Origin: Bradyrhizobium nitroreducens
GTDB taxonomy: Bacteria; Pseudomonadota; Alphaproteobacteria; Rhizobiales; Xanthobacteraceae
Direction of reading: 5' to 3'
Length of the DNA: 55,261 bases
Assembly: GCF_002776695.1 (NCBI RefSeq)
Contig: NZ_LFJC01000003.1
Span: 7,311,631-7,366,891 of the forward strand
The translations under genes and the position numbers were made by a program. Shown piece after piece: positions 41,413 to 50,113 of the stretch (its first letter is position 1; every line of letters starts with the position of its first letter). The notes below the pieces were generated by a model. That model ran no database searches and was not told where the DNA came from. It was given only the letters and a program-made list of their open reading frames with translations.

Positions 41413-43968
41413 GGCCGGCTGGAACAGCAGCACGGCCGCGAGCGTCGTCACCAGCGAGAGGGCAAGCAGCTTGCCCATGCTGGACGTGCCGGGATGGCTC
41501 GACAGCCACAGGCTGCCGAACGCGGTCGCGGTCGTCAGCGCGCTGAAGAAGATCGCGCGCGTCAGGCTGGTCTGCAGCAGGTTTGTCCTGCCGGAGCGCC
41601 AGGCCACGACATAATAGATCTTGAAGGCGACGCCGACGCCGAGCAGCAGCGGAAACGCGACGATGTTGGCGAAGTTGAGCGGCAGGCCGATCAGCACGCA
41701 GATCTCGAGCGTCACCGCGCCCGCAACCAGGAGCGGCACCAGCGTCATCAGCACGTCGACGAAGCGGCGTAGCGTGATCCACAGCAGCAGGCCGATCACC
41801 AGCAACGCGTAGATGCCGGCGTGGATGAATGCCCGCACCACGGTGTCGCCGGATTTCAGGATCGAGACCGGCCCGCCGATGGCGGTTGGCTCGGCGACGA
41901 GCACCGCAGCCGCAAATTTGCGCAGCGTGTCGTTGTCGTTGGGATCGCCCTTGGGCAGCGCCTCGACGCGGATGATGCCGTCCTTGCTCTTCCAGGCGCT
42001 GACGAGGTCGGGCGGCAATGACTTCAGGGTGACCGGCTCGGCCTGCATCGCATTCCTGAGCTGGTCGAACACGATCTTCATCGGCGTGACGAACACGTCC
42101 TGCGCCTTGTTGCGCGTGGCCTCGTCGCCATTGGCGAGCTTTTCGAGCGCGTCGGCCAGACGGCGCGAGGCGACCGCGCCCGGGCCCTTCGCGTCGCCTG
42201 CGGTGCGGCGCAGATTGTCGACCGAGGATTTCAGCGACTCGACGTTTTCCTGATCCGACGGCGCCGCGTCGATCTGATCGGGGTTGAGCGCGGGATTGAG
42301 CACCTTGGCGCCCTGCGCGAGCAGCTTCAGCTTCGGCGGCTGGTCCTGCGGCACGAAGCTGTCGAGCGACATCACCCTGAGCACCTCGGGCACCTTCTCC
42401 AGCTTCGCCTCGACCTGCCTTGCCTGCTCCTCGGACGTGACCATCACGTTGATGGCATTGGCGCCGGTGTTGGGGTCCTTGCGCAGGTCGAGGAAGGTCG
42501 CGATCGATTCGGCCTTCGGATTGCGCAGGTTCATGGGGTTGAAGTCGAACTTCATGAAATAGAGCAGCGGCAGCCCGGCGAGCGCGAGCAGCAGCGTGCC
42601 GCCCACGACCAGCACGCGGTGCTGCTCCAGGAAGTGATCGAGCGGCGCCAGGAAGGCATAGCCGACCGGCTCCTTCTCGCCGGGCGGGTTCAAGAGCTTC
42701 AGCATGGCCGGCAGAACGGTGATCGACGAGATGAACGCCACCAGCATGCCGACGCCTGCGATCTGGCCGAGCTCCGCGATGCCTTTGTAATCGGTCGGCA
42801 TGAAGCAGAGGAAACCGGCAGCCGTCGCCATTGCCGCCAGCGACAGCGGCACCGCCGAGCGCTTGGCCGCCAGCACCAGCGCGCCCGTGAGGTCGTCGTG
42901 CTTGAAGCGCTCGGAGCGGTAGCGGACGCTGTACTGGATGCCGAAATCGACGCCGAGGCCGACGAACAGCACCGCAAACGCGATCGACAGCAGATTGAAC
43001 GACCCGACCATCATCAGGCCGGCCGCGGTCGTCAGCGCGAGGCCGACGAAGAGGTTGACGAACACGGCGAAGATGATCTTCGACGAATGCAGCGCGAGCC
43101 ACAGGATGAGCAGCACGACGAGAACCGTGCCAACACCATTGACGACGGCACCTTCCTGGACGGTGGCGTATTCCTCGTTGGCGATCGGAATCGGGCCGGT
43201 CAACCGCACCCGCGCCTGGTACTTGGTCGGGAAGTCCAGGTCGGCTGCCGCTTTCCGGATCGCGTCGGTGGCATCCTTGCCGGGCTCGAGCGCGTTGTAG
43301 TCGAGGATCGGCTTGAACTCGATGAAGGCGCGCTTGTCCGAATCCTTGAGCGGCTCGTCGCTGACGAGTTCGCGCCAGGAGAAGCTCGCATCGCCCTTGT
43401 TGAGCACTGTCTCGACCGTCTGCGCGATCAGGTTGAAGGGCCGCTCGGTGCTGTCGAGCTTGACCTGGCCGCGCTTGACGCCCGCAAGTCCGGTCTCCAG
43501 CGCGCCCGTGAGGCCGCGAATCGAGGGATCGCCGGCCATGATCTCGATCAGGGGCGCGGCGGATTCGAACTGGCCGGTGATCTTGCCGACCTCTTCGGTC
43601 GGCAGGAACAACAGGCCGTTCTTTTCGAAGAACTCGCCGCTGCCGAGCTGCTGCATCGACTGGAAGTTGGTCTTGTCGCCTTTCAGCTTGGCATAGAGCG
43701 CGTCCGACGCTGCGCTCGCCATCTCGGGCGTTCGTGCTTCGACCACGGCAAGAATGAGCTCATTTTGGTCGAACGCCTTGTCGAACTGCTGGTCGCGCTT
43801 GCGCCAGTCAAGGTTTTGAGAAATCAGCGAATTGATGTCGGTGTTGATGGCAAAGTGCCGGGACGCGTAATAGCCCGCGCCCACCGCCAGCAGGAGCCCG
43901 AGAACGACGACGAGGGAGGCAAACCGGGTGCAGGCCCTGACGATGGCAACGACGACGCTTTGCAGCAC
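41380..43968 (-). CDS. hpnN: Hopanoid transporter HpnN (MMPL/RND superfamily)
   Basis: 862 residues, typical HpnN length. One N-terminal membrane helix, a large periplasmic domain (about 45-270), six membrane helices (NGVGTVLVVLLILWLAL, FAVLFVGLGVDFGIQYSVRYR among them), a second periplasmic domain (about 480-680) and six more helices. FVGLGVDFGIQYSVRYRSER is the proton-relay helix characteristic of this family. HpnN moves hopanoids from inner to outer membrane. It is transcribed away from ispH-hpnH, and its 3' end overlaps the DUF2147 gene. Confidence 0.92.
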   Translation of the reverse strand: MLQSVVVAIVRACTRFASLVVVLGLLLAVGAGYYASRHFAINTDINSLISQNLDWRKRDQQFDKAFDQNELILAVVEARTPEMASAASDALYAKLKGDKTNFQSMQQLGSGEFFEKNGLLFLPTEEVGKITGQFESAAPLIEIMAGDPSIRGLTGALETGLAGVKRGQVKLDSTERPFNLIAQTVETVLNKGDASFSWRELVSDEPLKDSDKRAFIEFKPILDYNALEPGKDATDAIRKAAADLDFPTKYQARVRLTGPIPIANEEYATVQEGAVVNGVGTVLVVLLILWLALHSSKIIFAVFVNLFVGLALTTAAGLMMVGSFNLLSIAFAVLFVGLGVDFGIQYSVRYRSERFKHDDLTGALVLAAKRSAVPLSLAAMATAAGFLCFMPTDYKGIAELGQIAGVGMLVAFISSITVLPAMLKLLNPPGEKEPVGYAFLAPLDHFLEQHRVLVVGGTLLLALAGLPLLYFMKFDFNPMNLRNPKAESIATFLDLRKDPNTGANAINVMVTSEEQARQVEAKLEKVPEVLRVMSLDSFVPQDQPPKLKLLAQGAKVLNPALNPDQIDAAPSDQENVESLKSSVDNLRRTAGDAKGPGAVASRRLADALEKLANGDEATRNKAQDVFVTPMKIVFDQLRNAMQAEPVTLKSLPPDLVSAWKSKDGIIRVEALPKGDPNDNDTLRKFAAAVLVAEPTAIGGPVSILKSGDTVVRAFIHAGIYALLVIGLLLWITLRRFVDVLMTLVPLLVAGAVTLEICVLIGLPLNFANIVAFPLLLGVGVAFKIYYVVAWRSGRTNLLQTSLTRAIFFSALTTATAFGSLWLSSHPGTSSMGKLLALSLVTTLAAVLLFQPALMGKPRNLRE

Positions 43969-44430
43969 TTCTTTTCTTTCTGCGGTTAACAGCTTGCCGG
44001 AAACGCCCGCTGTTTATCGGAGTTCCCGGGCGAAACCTATTGCTGTTTTGGGTGGCTCTCCCGGAACAAGGTTCGAAGTAAACGGCGGGAGGCCGGGCAA
44101 AATCATGCGGGGCGGTCGGGTATAGCCGGGGAGTTGAGGCGGGAAAGTGACGAAAGACTGAGCACCCGTGTTGCCCATCTTGCTAGCGCCTGCCACCCTA
44201 CTATAATACCCAAAGATCAATCGTGTCGGGACCTGGCGGTTTCATTCGACCTTTCCTTGCTGCCGATTTTTTGACACAAAGAATTGCGCCTCCATGCGCC
44301 GGAGCCCCACGGGGGTGGGTGGCTACCGCGCTCGCGAACCAATGGTGCGGATATTGCAACTCATTGGTCAGTATCGGGTGCCGCCGGGGACTGAAAAGCG
44401 GAATGGTGCAACTTGCGTGATGGGCGTCCC
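43969..44430. promoter_or_regulatory. Divergent promoter region, hpnN / ispH-hpnH
   Basis: No gene seen. On the plus strand TATAAT (44202-44207) with TTGCTA (44180-44185) at 16-bp spacing is the best sigma-70-like promoter; it would give ispH a leader of about 210 nt. Nothing equally clear faces hpnN. Confidence 0.5.
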
Positions 44431-45357
44431 ATGGAAGTTTATCTGGCGCAACCGCGCGGCTTCTGCGCGGGCGTGGTGCGTGCGATCGAGATCGTGGAAC
44501 GGGCGCTGGAGAAGTACGGCCCGCCCGTCTACGTGCGCCACGAGATCGTGCACAACAAATACGTCGTCGAGAGCCTGAAAACCAAAGGTGCCATCTTCGT
44601 CGAGGAACTGTCCGAGGTTCCACCGAGGGCGGTCACGGTGTTCAGCGCCCATGGCGTCGCCCGCAGCGTCGAGGAAGAGGCCGCTGCGCGCGACCTTCCG
44701 GTGCTCAATGCCACCTGCCCCCTGGTCACGAAAGTTCACAATCAGGGGAAGCGCTACGTCGGCACGGGCCGCACGCTGATCCTGATCGGCCATGCCGGGC
44801 ACCCCGAGGTCGAGGGCACGATGGGCCAGGTTCCCGGCCCCGTGCTGCTTGTCCAAAGCGTTCAAGAGGTTAAGGCCCTGAGCCTGCCCGCGGATCAGCC
44901 AGTGGCCTACATCACCCAGACCACCCTGTCGGTCGACGACACCAAGGACATCATCGCTGCCCTCAAGGCCCGCTTTACAGATATTCAAGGCCCGGATATC
45001 CGGGATATCTGCTATGCGACACAGAACCGCCAATCTGCGGTAAGGGACTTGAGCAAGCTGGTCGACGTGATCTTGGTGGTGGGCGCTGCCAACAGCTCGA
45101 ATTCGAACCGGCTTCGCGAAATCGGCACCGAGGCCGGCGTCGCGAGTTATTTGATTGCCGACGGCAGCGAGCTCAATCCGGAGTGGTTGAAGAGTGCGAG
45201 GACGGTCGGTGTTACGGCCGGCGCTTCGGCGCCTGAGGTACTCGTGGATGACGTGATCGAAGCGATGCGGCGGATCGGACCGGTCAAGGTCCAGGTACTG
45301 CCGGGCCGTGAGGAAAACATCGAATTCCGGCTTCCGGCCCAATTGGCTGCGAGCTGA
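44431..45357 (+). CDS. ispH: 4-hydroxy-3-methylbut-2-enyl diphosphate reductase (IspH/LytB)
   Basis: 308 residues. Last step of the MEP pathway: reduces HMBPP to IPP and DMAPP with a 4Fe-4S cluster. The three cluster cysteines are Cys12 (GFCAGVV), Cys96 (ATCPLV) and Cys194 (ICYATQNRQ). Substrate-binding residues His41 (EIVHNKY), His74 (SAHGV), His124 and Glu126 (GHPEVEGT) are present. The ATG used begins MEVYLAQPRG; an in-frame TTG six codons earlier is possible. It lies 36 nt before hpnH, tying isoprenoid supply to hopanoid side-chain synthesis. Confidence 0.94.
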   Translation: MEVYLAQPRGFCAGVVRAIEIVERALEKYGPPVYVRHEIVHNKYVVESLKTKGAIFVEELSEVPPRAVTVFSAHGVARSVEEEAAARDLPVLNATCPLVTKVHNQGKRYVGTGRTLILIGHAGHPEVEGTMGQVPGPVLLVQSVQEVKALSLPADQPVAYITQTTLSVDDTKDIIAALKARFTDIQGPDIRDICYATQNRQSAVRDLSKLVDVILVVGAANSSNSNRLREIGTEAGVASYLIADGSELNPEWLKSARTVGVTAGASAPEVLVDDVIEAMRRIGPVKVQVLPGREENIEFRLPAQLAAS

Positions 45358-45393
45358 CCCACCTGAATTCAAAGCCCAGAAAGAAACTTTGTA

Positions 45394-46554
45394 ATGGCTA
45401 TCCCCTTCTTCAAGGAAATGCGTATCGGCGGCTATTTGCTCAAGCAGAAACTGCTTGGCCGCAAACGCTATCCGCTCGTGCTGATGCTGGAGCCGCTGTT
45501 CCGCTGCAACCTCGCCTGCGTCGGCTGCGGCAAGATCGATTATCCGGACGCGATCCTCAACCGCCGCATGACCGCGCAGGAGTGCTGGGACGCGGCCGAC
45601 GAGTGCGGCGCGCCGATGGTCGCGATTCCCGGCGGCGAGCCGCTGATCCACAAGGAGATCGGCGAGATCGTGCGCGGCCTCGTCGCGCGCAAGAAGTTCG
45701 TCTCGCTCTGCACCAACGCGCTGCTGCTCGAGAAGAAGCTCGACCTTTTCGAGCCCTCCCCTTACCTGTTCTTCTCCGTCCATCTCGACGGCCTGCGTGA
45801 CCACCACGACAAGGCCGTGTCGCAGAAGGGCGTGTTCGACCGCGCGGTGTCCGCGATCAAGGCGGCCAAGGCGCGCGGCTTCACGGTCAACGTCAACGCC
45901 ACCATCTTCGACGGCCATCCGGCCGAGGAGATCGCAAAATTCCTCGACCTCACCGTCGAGCTCGGCGTCGGCGTCTCCATGTCGCCCGGCTACGCCTATG
46001 AGCGCGCGCCGGACCAGGAGCACTTCCTCAACCGCACCAAGACCAAGAAGCTGTTCCGCGACGTCTTCGCGATGGGCAAGGGCAAGAAGTGGAACTTCAT
46101 GCATTCCGGCCTGTTCCTGGACTTCCTCGCCGGCAACCAGGAATACGAGTGCACGCCCTGGGGCATGCCCGCGCGCAACATCTTCGGCTGGCAGAAGCCC
46201 TGCTATCTGCTCGGTGAAGGCTACGCAAAAACCTTCAAGGAGCTGATGGAGACCACCGACTGGGATTCCTACGGCACCGGCCGTTACGAGAAGTGCGCCG
46301 ACTGCATGGCCCATTGCGGCTACGAGCCGACGGCTGCGACCGCAGCCCTCAACAACCCGCTCAAGGCGATGTGGGTGTCGCTGCGCGGCATCAGGACCAC
46401 GGGCCCGATGGCGCCCGAGATCGACATGAGCAAGCAGCGCCCGGCGCAGTACATCTTCTCGGCGGAAGTGCAGAAGCGCCTGTCGGAGATCCGCAAGGAC
46501 GAGGCCGAAGCCGCTGCCGCGAAGGCCGCGCAGAAGGCTTCGACCGCGGCGTAA
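45394..46554 (+). CDS. hpnH: Adenosyl-hopene transferase HpnH (radical SAM)
   Basis: 386 residues. HpnH attaches adenosine to diploptene, the first step toward extended C35 hopanoids. Radical SAM ligands Cys38, Cys42 and Cys45 (FRCNLACVGCG), then GGEPLIH and a C-terminal cysteine-bearing region (ECTPWGMP, CYLLGEGYAKTFKEL, CADCMAHCGYEPT) typical of the family. It starts MAIPFFKEMRIGGYLLKQ as in other HpnH proteins. Co-transcribed with ispH and followed by a good terminator. Confidence 0.95.
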   Translation: MAIPFFKEMRIGGYLLKQKLLGRKRYPLVLMLEPLFRCNLACVGCGKIDYPDAILNRRMTAQECWDAADECGAPMVAIPGGEPLIHKEIGEIVRGLVARKKFVSLCTNALLLEKKLDLFEPSPYLFFSVHLDGLRDHHDKAVSQKGVFDRAVSAIKAAKARGFTVNVNATIFDGHPAEEIAKFLDLTVELGVGVSMSPGYAYERAPDQEHFLNRTKTKKLFRDVFAMGKGKKWNFMHSGLFLDFLAGNQEYECTPWGMPARNIFGWQKPCYLLGEGYAKTFKELMETTDWDSYGTGRYEKCADCMAHCGYEPTAATAALNNPLKAMWVSLRGIRTTGPMAPEIDMSKQRPAQYIFSAEVQKRLSEIRKDEAEAAAAKAAQKASTAA

Positions 46555-46580
46555 AGCGCGCACGATCAAATCTCACCACG

Positions 46581-46619
46581 AAGGCCCGGCCGCGATCGCG
46601 ACCGGGCCTTTTCCTTTGT
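46581..46619 (+). terminator. Intrinsic terminator after hpnH
   Basis: AAGGCCCGG and CCGGGCCTT form a 9-bp stem enclosing a second short palindrome (CGCGATCGCG), followed by TTTTCCTTT. It ends the ispH-hpnH transcript 27 nt past the stop. Confidence 0.85.
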
Positions 46620-46647
46620 AGGCCGTTGTGCCGCAAGACGAGCGGCC

Positions 46648-46805
46648 CGTGTCCCGGACGCGCTGCAGCGCTTCTATAGCGCTGCAGCGCAGAGCCGGGA
46701 CCCAGCAGCCACGTGCCGTGTCGATGCATGGGCCCCGGCTCTGCAGCGCATCGCTCCCGACGATGCTTCGCATCGCGGGGCGCTGCGCTGCGTCCGGGGC
46801 ACGAG
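46648..46805. repeat. Interspersed palindromic repeat (CGTGTCCCGGACGC type), second copy
   Basis: CGTGTCCCGGACGC and GCGTCCGGGGCACGAG pair with one mismatch; inner GAGCCGGGACCCA and GGGCCCCGGCTCTG pair too. Same family as 34607-34746. It directly precedes a half copy of the CGTCATTGCGAG family (46831) and a larger repeat. Confidence 0.8.
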
Positions 46806-46830
46806 AGGAGATTGAGCCGTTCTCTCTCGC

Positions 46831-47617
46831 CGTCATTGCGAGCGTATGGGGCACGGCCTGCGCTCAATCAGCTCTCTTCCTCGCAGACGCGACTTCGCAT
46901 TCCCGCGGCTTCTTTCGCCCGAGCTTTGCTGTTCGTTCGCGCCCCTGAAAGACCAGAGGGCGCAGGGAAGGCCGGGCGCCGGCGGCACCCGCGGTCCGCG
47001 TGCAATGAAAACGCACACGGGGTGGACTACAGGTGATGCCGGTCGCCCGGCCTTCCCTGCGCGGATGGTTTTAACGGTGTCCTTCGTGCTCTCCTCGGGG
47101 AGCGTTGCACTATTGCCCCCGTCGCCTTGCGGCTGATCGATGCGCGCACCCGGTCGGGTCGCCGCATCACCGCGAGGCTTGACGCCAGAACCGCGGGCGT
47201 CGGGACCACACGACTTCTCCGTCCGCGGACGGCCTGGCCTCAGCATCCGGGGCTTGCGTGTGCCCGCCCCGGACCATCGACCAAACCGCTGTTACCGCGC
47301 CGTGTCGTATGCACGCTGCGTGAGACTCACGGTTGCCCGCCCTGTCGCCACACATCCGCGCCGGCGCTACCGCGTCCACCGCACCCCGGCCCGCATCTCG
47401 TGACGATCGCGAAGCGCCCCTCTGGCAGGGCCGGGATTGCGGCTGTATGCCATAAATCCGAAATTCGGAAAAGCGATATATTTTCACTGGGAGGGATTGA
47501 CGGGTTCCGGGTGTTTTGCCCGACGGGACGCGGCGCCCGCCACGCCGCAGACACACGACCTCTTCTTCGGGGAGCGGCGCCCTGCGGACCGGTCTCCAGG
47601 CGTCCTGCGTGTTCGGC
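46831..47617. repeat. Large noncoding interspersed element with long hairpin
   Basis: About 790 bp without a credible gene; open frames are Arg/Pro-rich and lack ribosome sites. It begins with CGTCATTGCGAG. A perfect 17-bp inverted repeat (CGCAGGGAAGGCCGGGC at 46961-46977, GCCCGGCCTTCCCTGCG at 47045-47061) encloses a further partly paired interior. The part around 47450-47540 (ATCCGAAATTCGG; GACGGGTTCCGGGTGTTTTGCCCG) is AT-richer. I recall similar sequence repeated between genes in Bradyrhizobium and Rhodopseudomonas, often misannotated as small hypothetical proteins. The function is unknown. Exact boundaries are estimates. Confidence 0.6.
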
Positions 47618-48439
47618 CTAGAGTTCGGCGAGCTCGAAGTGCATTCCATCGAAGGGTTTGAAATGACCGCCCCAGAAGAATCCGAGCGAGTTTGCGATGC
47701 CGACCAACTCACGCACGCAGCCGCGCGCGTCAAGCGCAACCGGAATATGTTTGCGAGGGTTCTGCTCGTCGTTGATATCTAGCGCAGTACCCCATGCATG
47801 GTTCGACAGATTGGCTCGACTTGCGGTGGTCGAACCCCGGATCAACCGAGGACTGAAAGCTCCCGCGCAGGTGATGACGCGGTCGATGAGGCCGGCTTCA
47901 CGCCATTGGGCGAACAATTGCGCGAATTTGGGTGCAGCCAGCCTGTGGCATCGAATGCGCCCGACGGGTTGCACGGTGTAAGTGTTGCCGTCGGCGAAGA
48001 GACAGTTGTCGAGTTCAGGGATCTTGAGCGTTACGATGTTGTCTTCAACCCAATTGTTCCGAATTTCGATGCGTTCCGGGTTGTCCGGGGTCGGCGAGTG
48101 CACAAAGTCGAAGCTGCCGAACAAGCTCGCGGTTAGCTTTGGACTTGGCTGTGGCGGCGATGCCGGCTTTGCCGGCCAGTTGGTGCCCGTTTGCGCCGAG
48201 GCTGAAGGCAGCCCACGTACGACGAAGCCGCCAATTCCAAGCGATTCACGGGTGACCTTGTCGACAGCACCTGTCTTATTGAGGCCGTGATCATGTTGCC
48301 AGGCGGTCACCGCATCGCGCGTCTTCGGGCCAAAGTGACCGTCCGGGCTGAGCGAAGCTCCCTTGGAAGTGAGGAATTCCTGCAAGCGACGAATGTCCGC
48401 GCCGACGTCGCCGTAAGAAAGCCTGTAGGTGTATTCCAT
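47618..48439 (-). CDS. Peptidoglycan-binding, M15-type D-Ala-D-Ala carboxypeptidase
   Basis: 273 residues. The ATG has an excellent ribosome site (GGAGGCCGAG); a longer open frame upstream lacks one. N-terminal PG_binding_1 domain (about 5-68: DVGADIRRLQEFL, DGHFGPKTRDAVTAWQ) joined by a Pro-rich linker to an M15 peptidase domain with zinc ligands His214 and Asp221 (NHAWGTALDIN) and His267 (MHFEL). There is no signal peptide, an organisation seen in phage endolysins and in effectors secreted by other routes. It diverges from a GH75-like gene; both look compositionally different from neighbours. Confidence 0.82.
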   Translation of the reverse strand: MEYTYRLSYGDVGADIRRLQEFLTSKGASLSPDGHFGPKTRDAVTAWQHDHGLNKTGAVDKVTRESLGIGGFVVRGLPSASAQTGTNWPAKPASPPQPSPKLTASLFGSFDFVHSPTPDNPERIEIRNNWVEDNIVTLKIPELDNCLFADGNTYTVQPVGRIRCHRLAAPKFAQLFAQWREAGLIDRVITCAGAFSPRLIRGSTTASRANLSNHAWGTALDINDEQNPRKHIPVALDARGCVRELVGIANSLGFFWGGHFKPFDGMHFELAEL

Positions 48440-48563
48440 CTCGGCCTCCAATTTGATTTTTGACCATCTTGAATAATTAACAATCAGGGGTAGAGTAAAG
48501 AGAGAAGAGATTTTCGCAAGCTTCACCACTGCGCGTCGTTGACCGAATTCGGGGGAGGGGCCA
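48440..48563. promoter_or_regulatory. Divergent promoter region of the wall-enzyme gene pair
   Basis: 124 nt, markedly AT-rich (TTTGATTTTTGACC, TTGAATAATTAAC), unlike the GC-rich surroundings. It must hold promoters in both directions. I cannot assign single hexamers confidently. Confidence 0.35.
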
Positions 48564-49262
48564 ATGAAGCTCGACTTTGCACCGGCGGAGACATTTCGCG
48601 GAACACGAATTTTGCGGCAAGCGAATAATCTGGCTTACGCCTACGAAACCAATCATGCAGCGGTAGACGCCGATGGCGCGCCAAACGCCTACCATCCTGA
48701 TGATATCGGTTTGGATGCGCTGGCAAATGCCGGTTATCCACACACCAACTGGTGGCGGGATGTTCTCGTGCCGGATCCCGACCATCCAGCCCGCGCGTAC
48801 ATCCAGCCGAGCGGCGAGTACGAGGGCTATTTCGTCGCGATGACTTCTTTGCGGGCGCCGAGCGGGGCTCGGACTGATCCAGCGACGTATGTCGATGCGA
48901 CCCGATTTCCTTATGTTGTCATTCCGACGGGATTTGAGAGGCTTCCTCATGTTGCGAGGGCTGGTGATGTCGGTTTCGCAACGCACGTGCCAACTGGCGT
49001 GACCTCGACATTCATTGTCGGCGATGCCGGAGGAGGCAGTGCGGCGCGACTGGGGGAAGGATCGATTGCGCTGTTCGTTGCGCTTGGCGGTCAGAGTCCG
49101 AACCCCCGGACCGGCGCCGGATTGCCGAAGGGAAAGATCCAGTACATCATCTTCCCGAACTCGCGAAAAGCGGGTGAGGGACTGTGGCCACGGACCAATC
49201 AAGACATTCATGACCAGGCTATGGATTTGATTGCCAATACGCCCGGCATTGCGACGGAGTAA
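48564..49262 (+). CDS. GH75-like chitosanase domain protein
   Basis: 232 residues. The layout matches the GH75 chitosanase family known mainly from fungi and some bacteria: YAYETNHAAVDADGAPNAYHPDD early, GYFVAMTSL, FPYVVIP, then GDAGGG and LGEGSIAL. The last two place Asp154 and Glu165 as candidate catalytic acids. ATG follows GGGGGAGGGGCCA. No signal peptide is seen, so the protein is cytoplasmic or leaves by a nonclassical route. Chitosan, or a partly de-N-acetylated wall polymer, would be the substrate. Codon use is AT-richer than adjacent housekeeping genes, consistent with transfer. The family assignment comes from motif memory. Confidence 0.65.
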   Translation: MKLDFAPAETFRGTRILRQANNLAYAYETNHAAVDADGAPNAYHPDDIGLDALANAGYPHTNWWRDVLVPDPDHPARAYIQPSGEYEGYFVAMTSLRAPSGARTDPATYVDATRFPYVVIPTGFERLPHVARAGDVGFATHVPTGVTSTFIVGDAGGGSAARLGEGSIALFVALGGQSPNPRTGAGLPKGKIQYIIFPNSRKAGEGLWPRTNQDIHDQAMDLIANTPGIATE

Positions 49263-49360
49263 GGCCAAACGCGCGGTGGCGCAGGCGGGCACTGTCACCG
49301 AAAAGCAGGGCGGGTGACCGCTCGTCCGTCAGGTGTGAGGGACGTGGTCGCGACTCGATC

Positions 49361-49404
49361 TTGACAGGTACATGCAGATGCATCTAGATTGGATGCAATT
49401 GCAT
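49361..49404 (+). promoter_or_regulatory. Promoter with two ATGCA-N2-TGCAT operators ahead of GST gene
   Basis: TTGACA (49361-49366) and TAGATT (49385-49390) form a sigma-70-like promoter with 18-bp spacing. ATGCAGATGCAT (49372-49383) lies in the spacer, and the perfect palindrome ATGCAATTGCAT (49393-49404) lies just after the -10. Their starts are 21 bp apart, two helical turns. This is a classic arrangement for a dimeric repressor bound on one DNA face. Confidence 0.6.
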
Positions 49405-49425
49405 ATAACCGTCGGGATCCCAGCC

Positions 49426-50103
49426 ATGACCGCTTCACTGAAACTGATCAGCCACAAGCTTTGTCCCTACGTGCAGCGCGCGGTGATCGCGCTGAAGGAG
49501 AAGGGTGTGCCGTTCGAGCGGATCGACATCGATCTCGCGAGCAAGCCCGACTGGTTTCTGAAGCTCTCTCCGCTCGGCAAGGTGCCGGTGCTGGTGGTGA
49601 CCACTGACAAGGGCGAGGTCGTGCTGTTCGAGAGCAACGTGATCTGCGAGTACATCGAGGAGACGCAAGGCGGCGCAAAGCTGCACCCGGCGGATGCCTT
49701 GAAGCGTGCCGAGCACCGCGCCTGGATGGAGTTCGGCTCGGCGATCCTGGGTGATCTCTGGGGCCTCGAGACGACGACGGATCCGGCGACGTTCGAGAGC
49801 AAGCGCCAGGCGCTCGTCGCGAAATTCGCGCGCGTGGAAGCGGCGCTCGGCGCGGGCCCGTATTTCGCAGGCGAGGCGTTCAGCCTGGTCGATGCGGTGT
49901 TCGCACCGATCTTCCGTTACTTCGATCTGTTCGACGAATTGACCGCGCACGGCATTTTCACGGATGTGCCAAAGGTCCGTGCATGGCGTGCCGAGCTCGC
50001 CAAGCGCCCGAGCGTCCGCACGGCCGTCGGCGCGGACTATCCGCAGTTGCTGCGCGCCTTCCTCGTGCGTCACGACGCGCATTTGCTCAAGCTCGCGGCC
50101 TGA
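49426..50103 (+). CDS. Glutathione S-transferase family protein
   Basis: 225 residues. N-terminal thioredoxin-fold domain (LKLISHKLCPYVQRAVIALKEKG; LSPLGKVPVLVV; LFESNVICEYIEE) with Cys in the active-site position of omega-like GSTs, then an all-helical C-terminal domain (about 90-220). Likely glutathione-dependent detoxification, thiol transfer or reductive chemistry. The ATG at MTASLKL is used since earlier in-frame codons fall inside the operator region. An SMR transporter gene starts 10 nt downstream, suggesting a two-gene detoxification operon under the double operator. Confidence 0.88.
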   Translation: MTASLKLISHKLCPYVQRAVIALKEKGVPFERIDIDLASKPDWFLKLSPLGKVPVLVVTTDKGEVVLFESNVICEYIEETQGGAKLHPADALKRAEHRAWMEFGSAILGDLWGLETTTDPATFESKRQALVAKFARVEAALGAGPYFAGEAFSLVDAVFAPIFRYFDLFDELTAHGIFTDVPKVRAWRAELAKRPSVRTAVGADYPQLLRAFLVRHDAHLLKLAA

Positions 50104-50113
50104 GCGAACGCTG

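Noticed and set aside
46628..47782. Several 60-190 residue open frames between hpnH and the M15 gene
   Set aside because: They lie in palindromic repeat sequence, are Arg/Pro-rich, and have no ribosome sites; similar frames are common misannotations.
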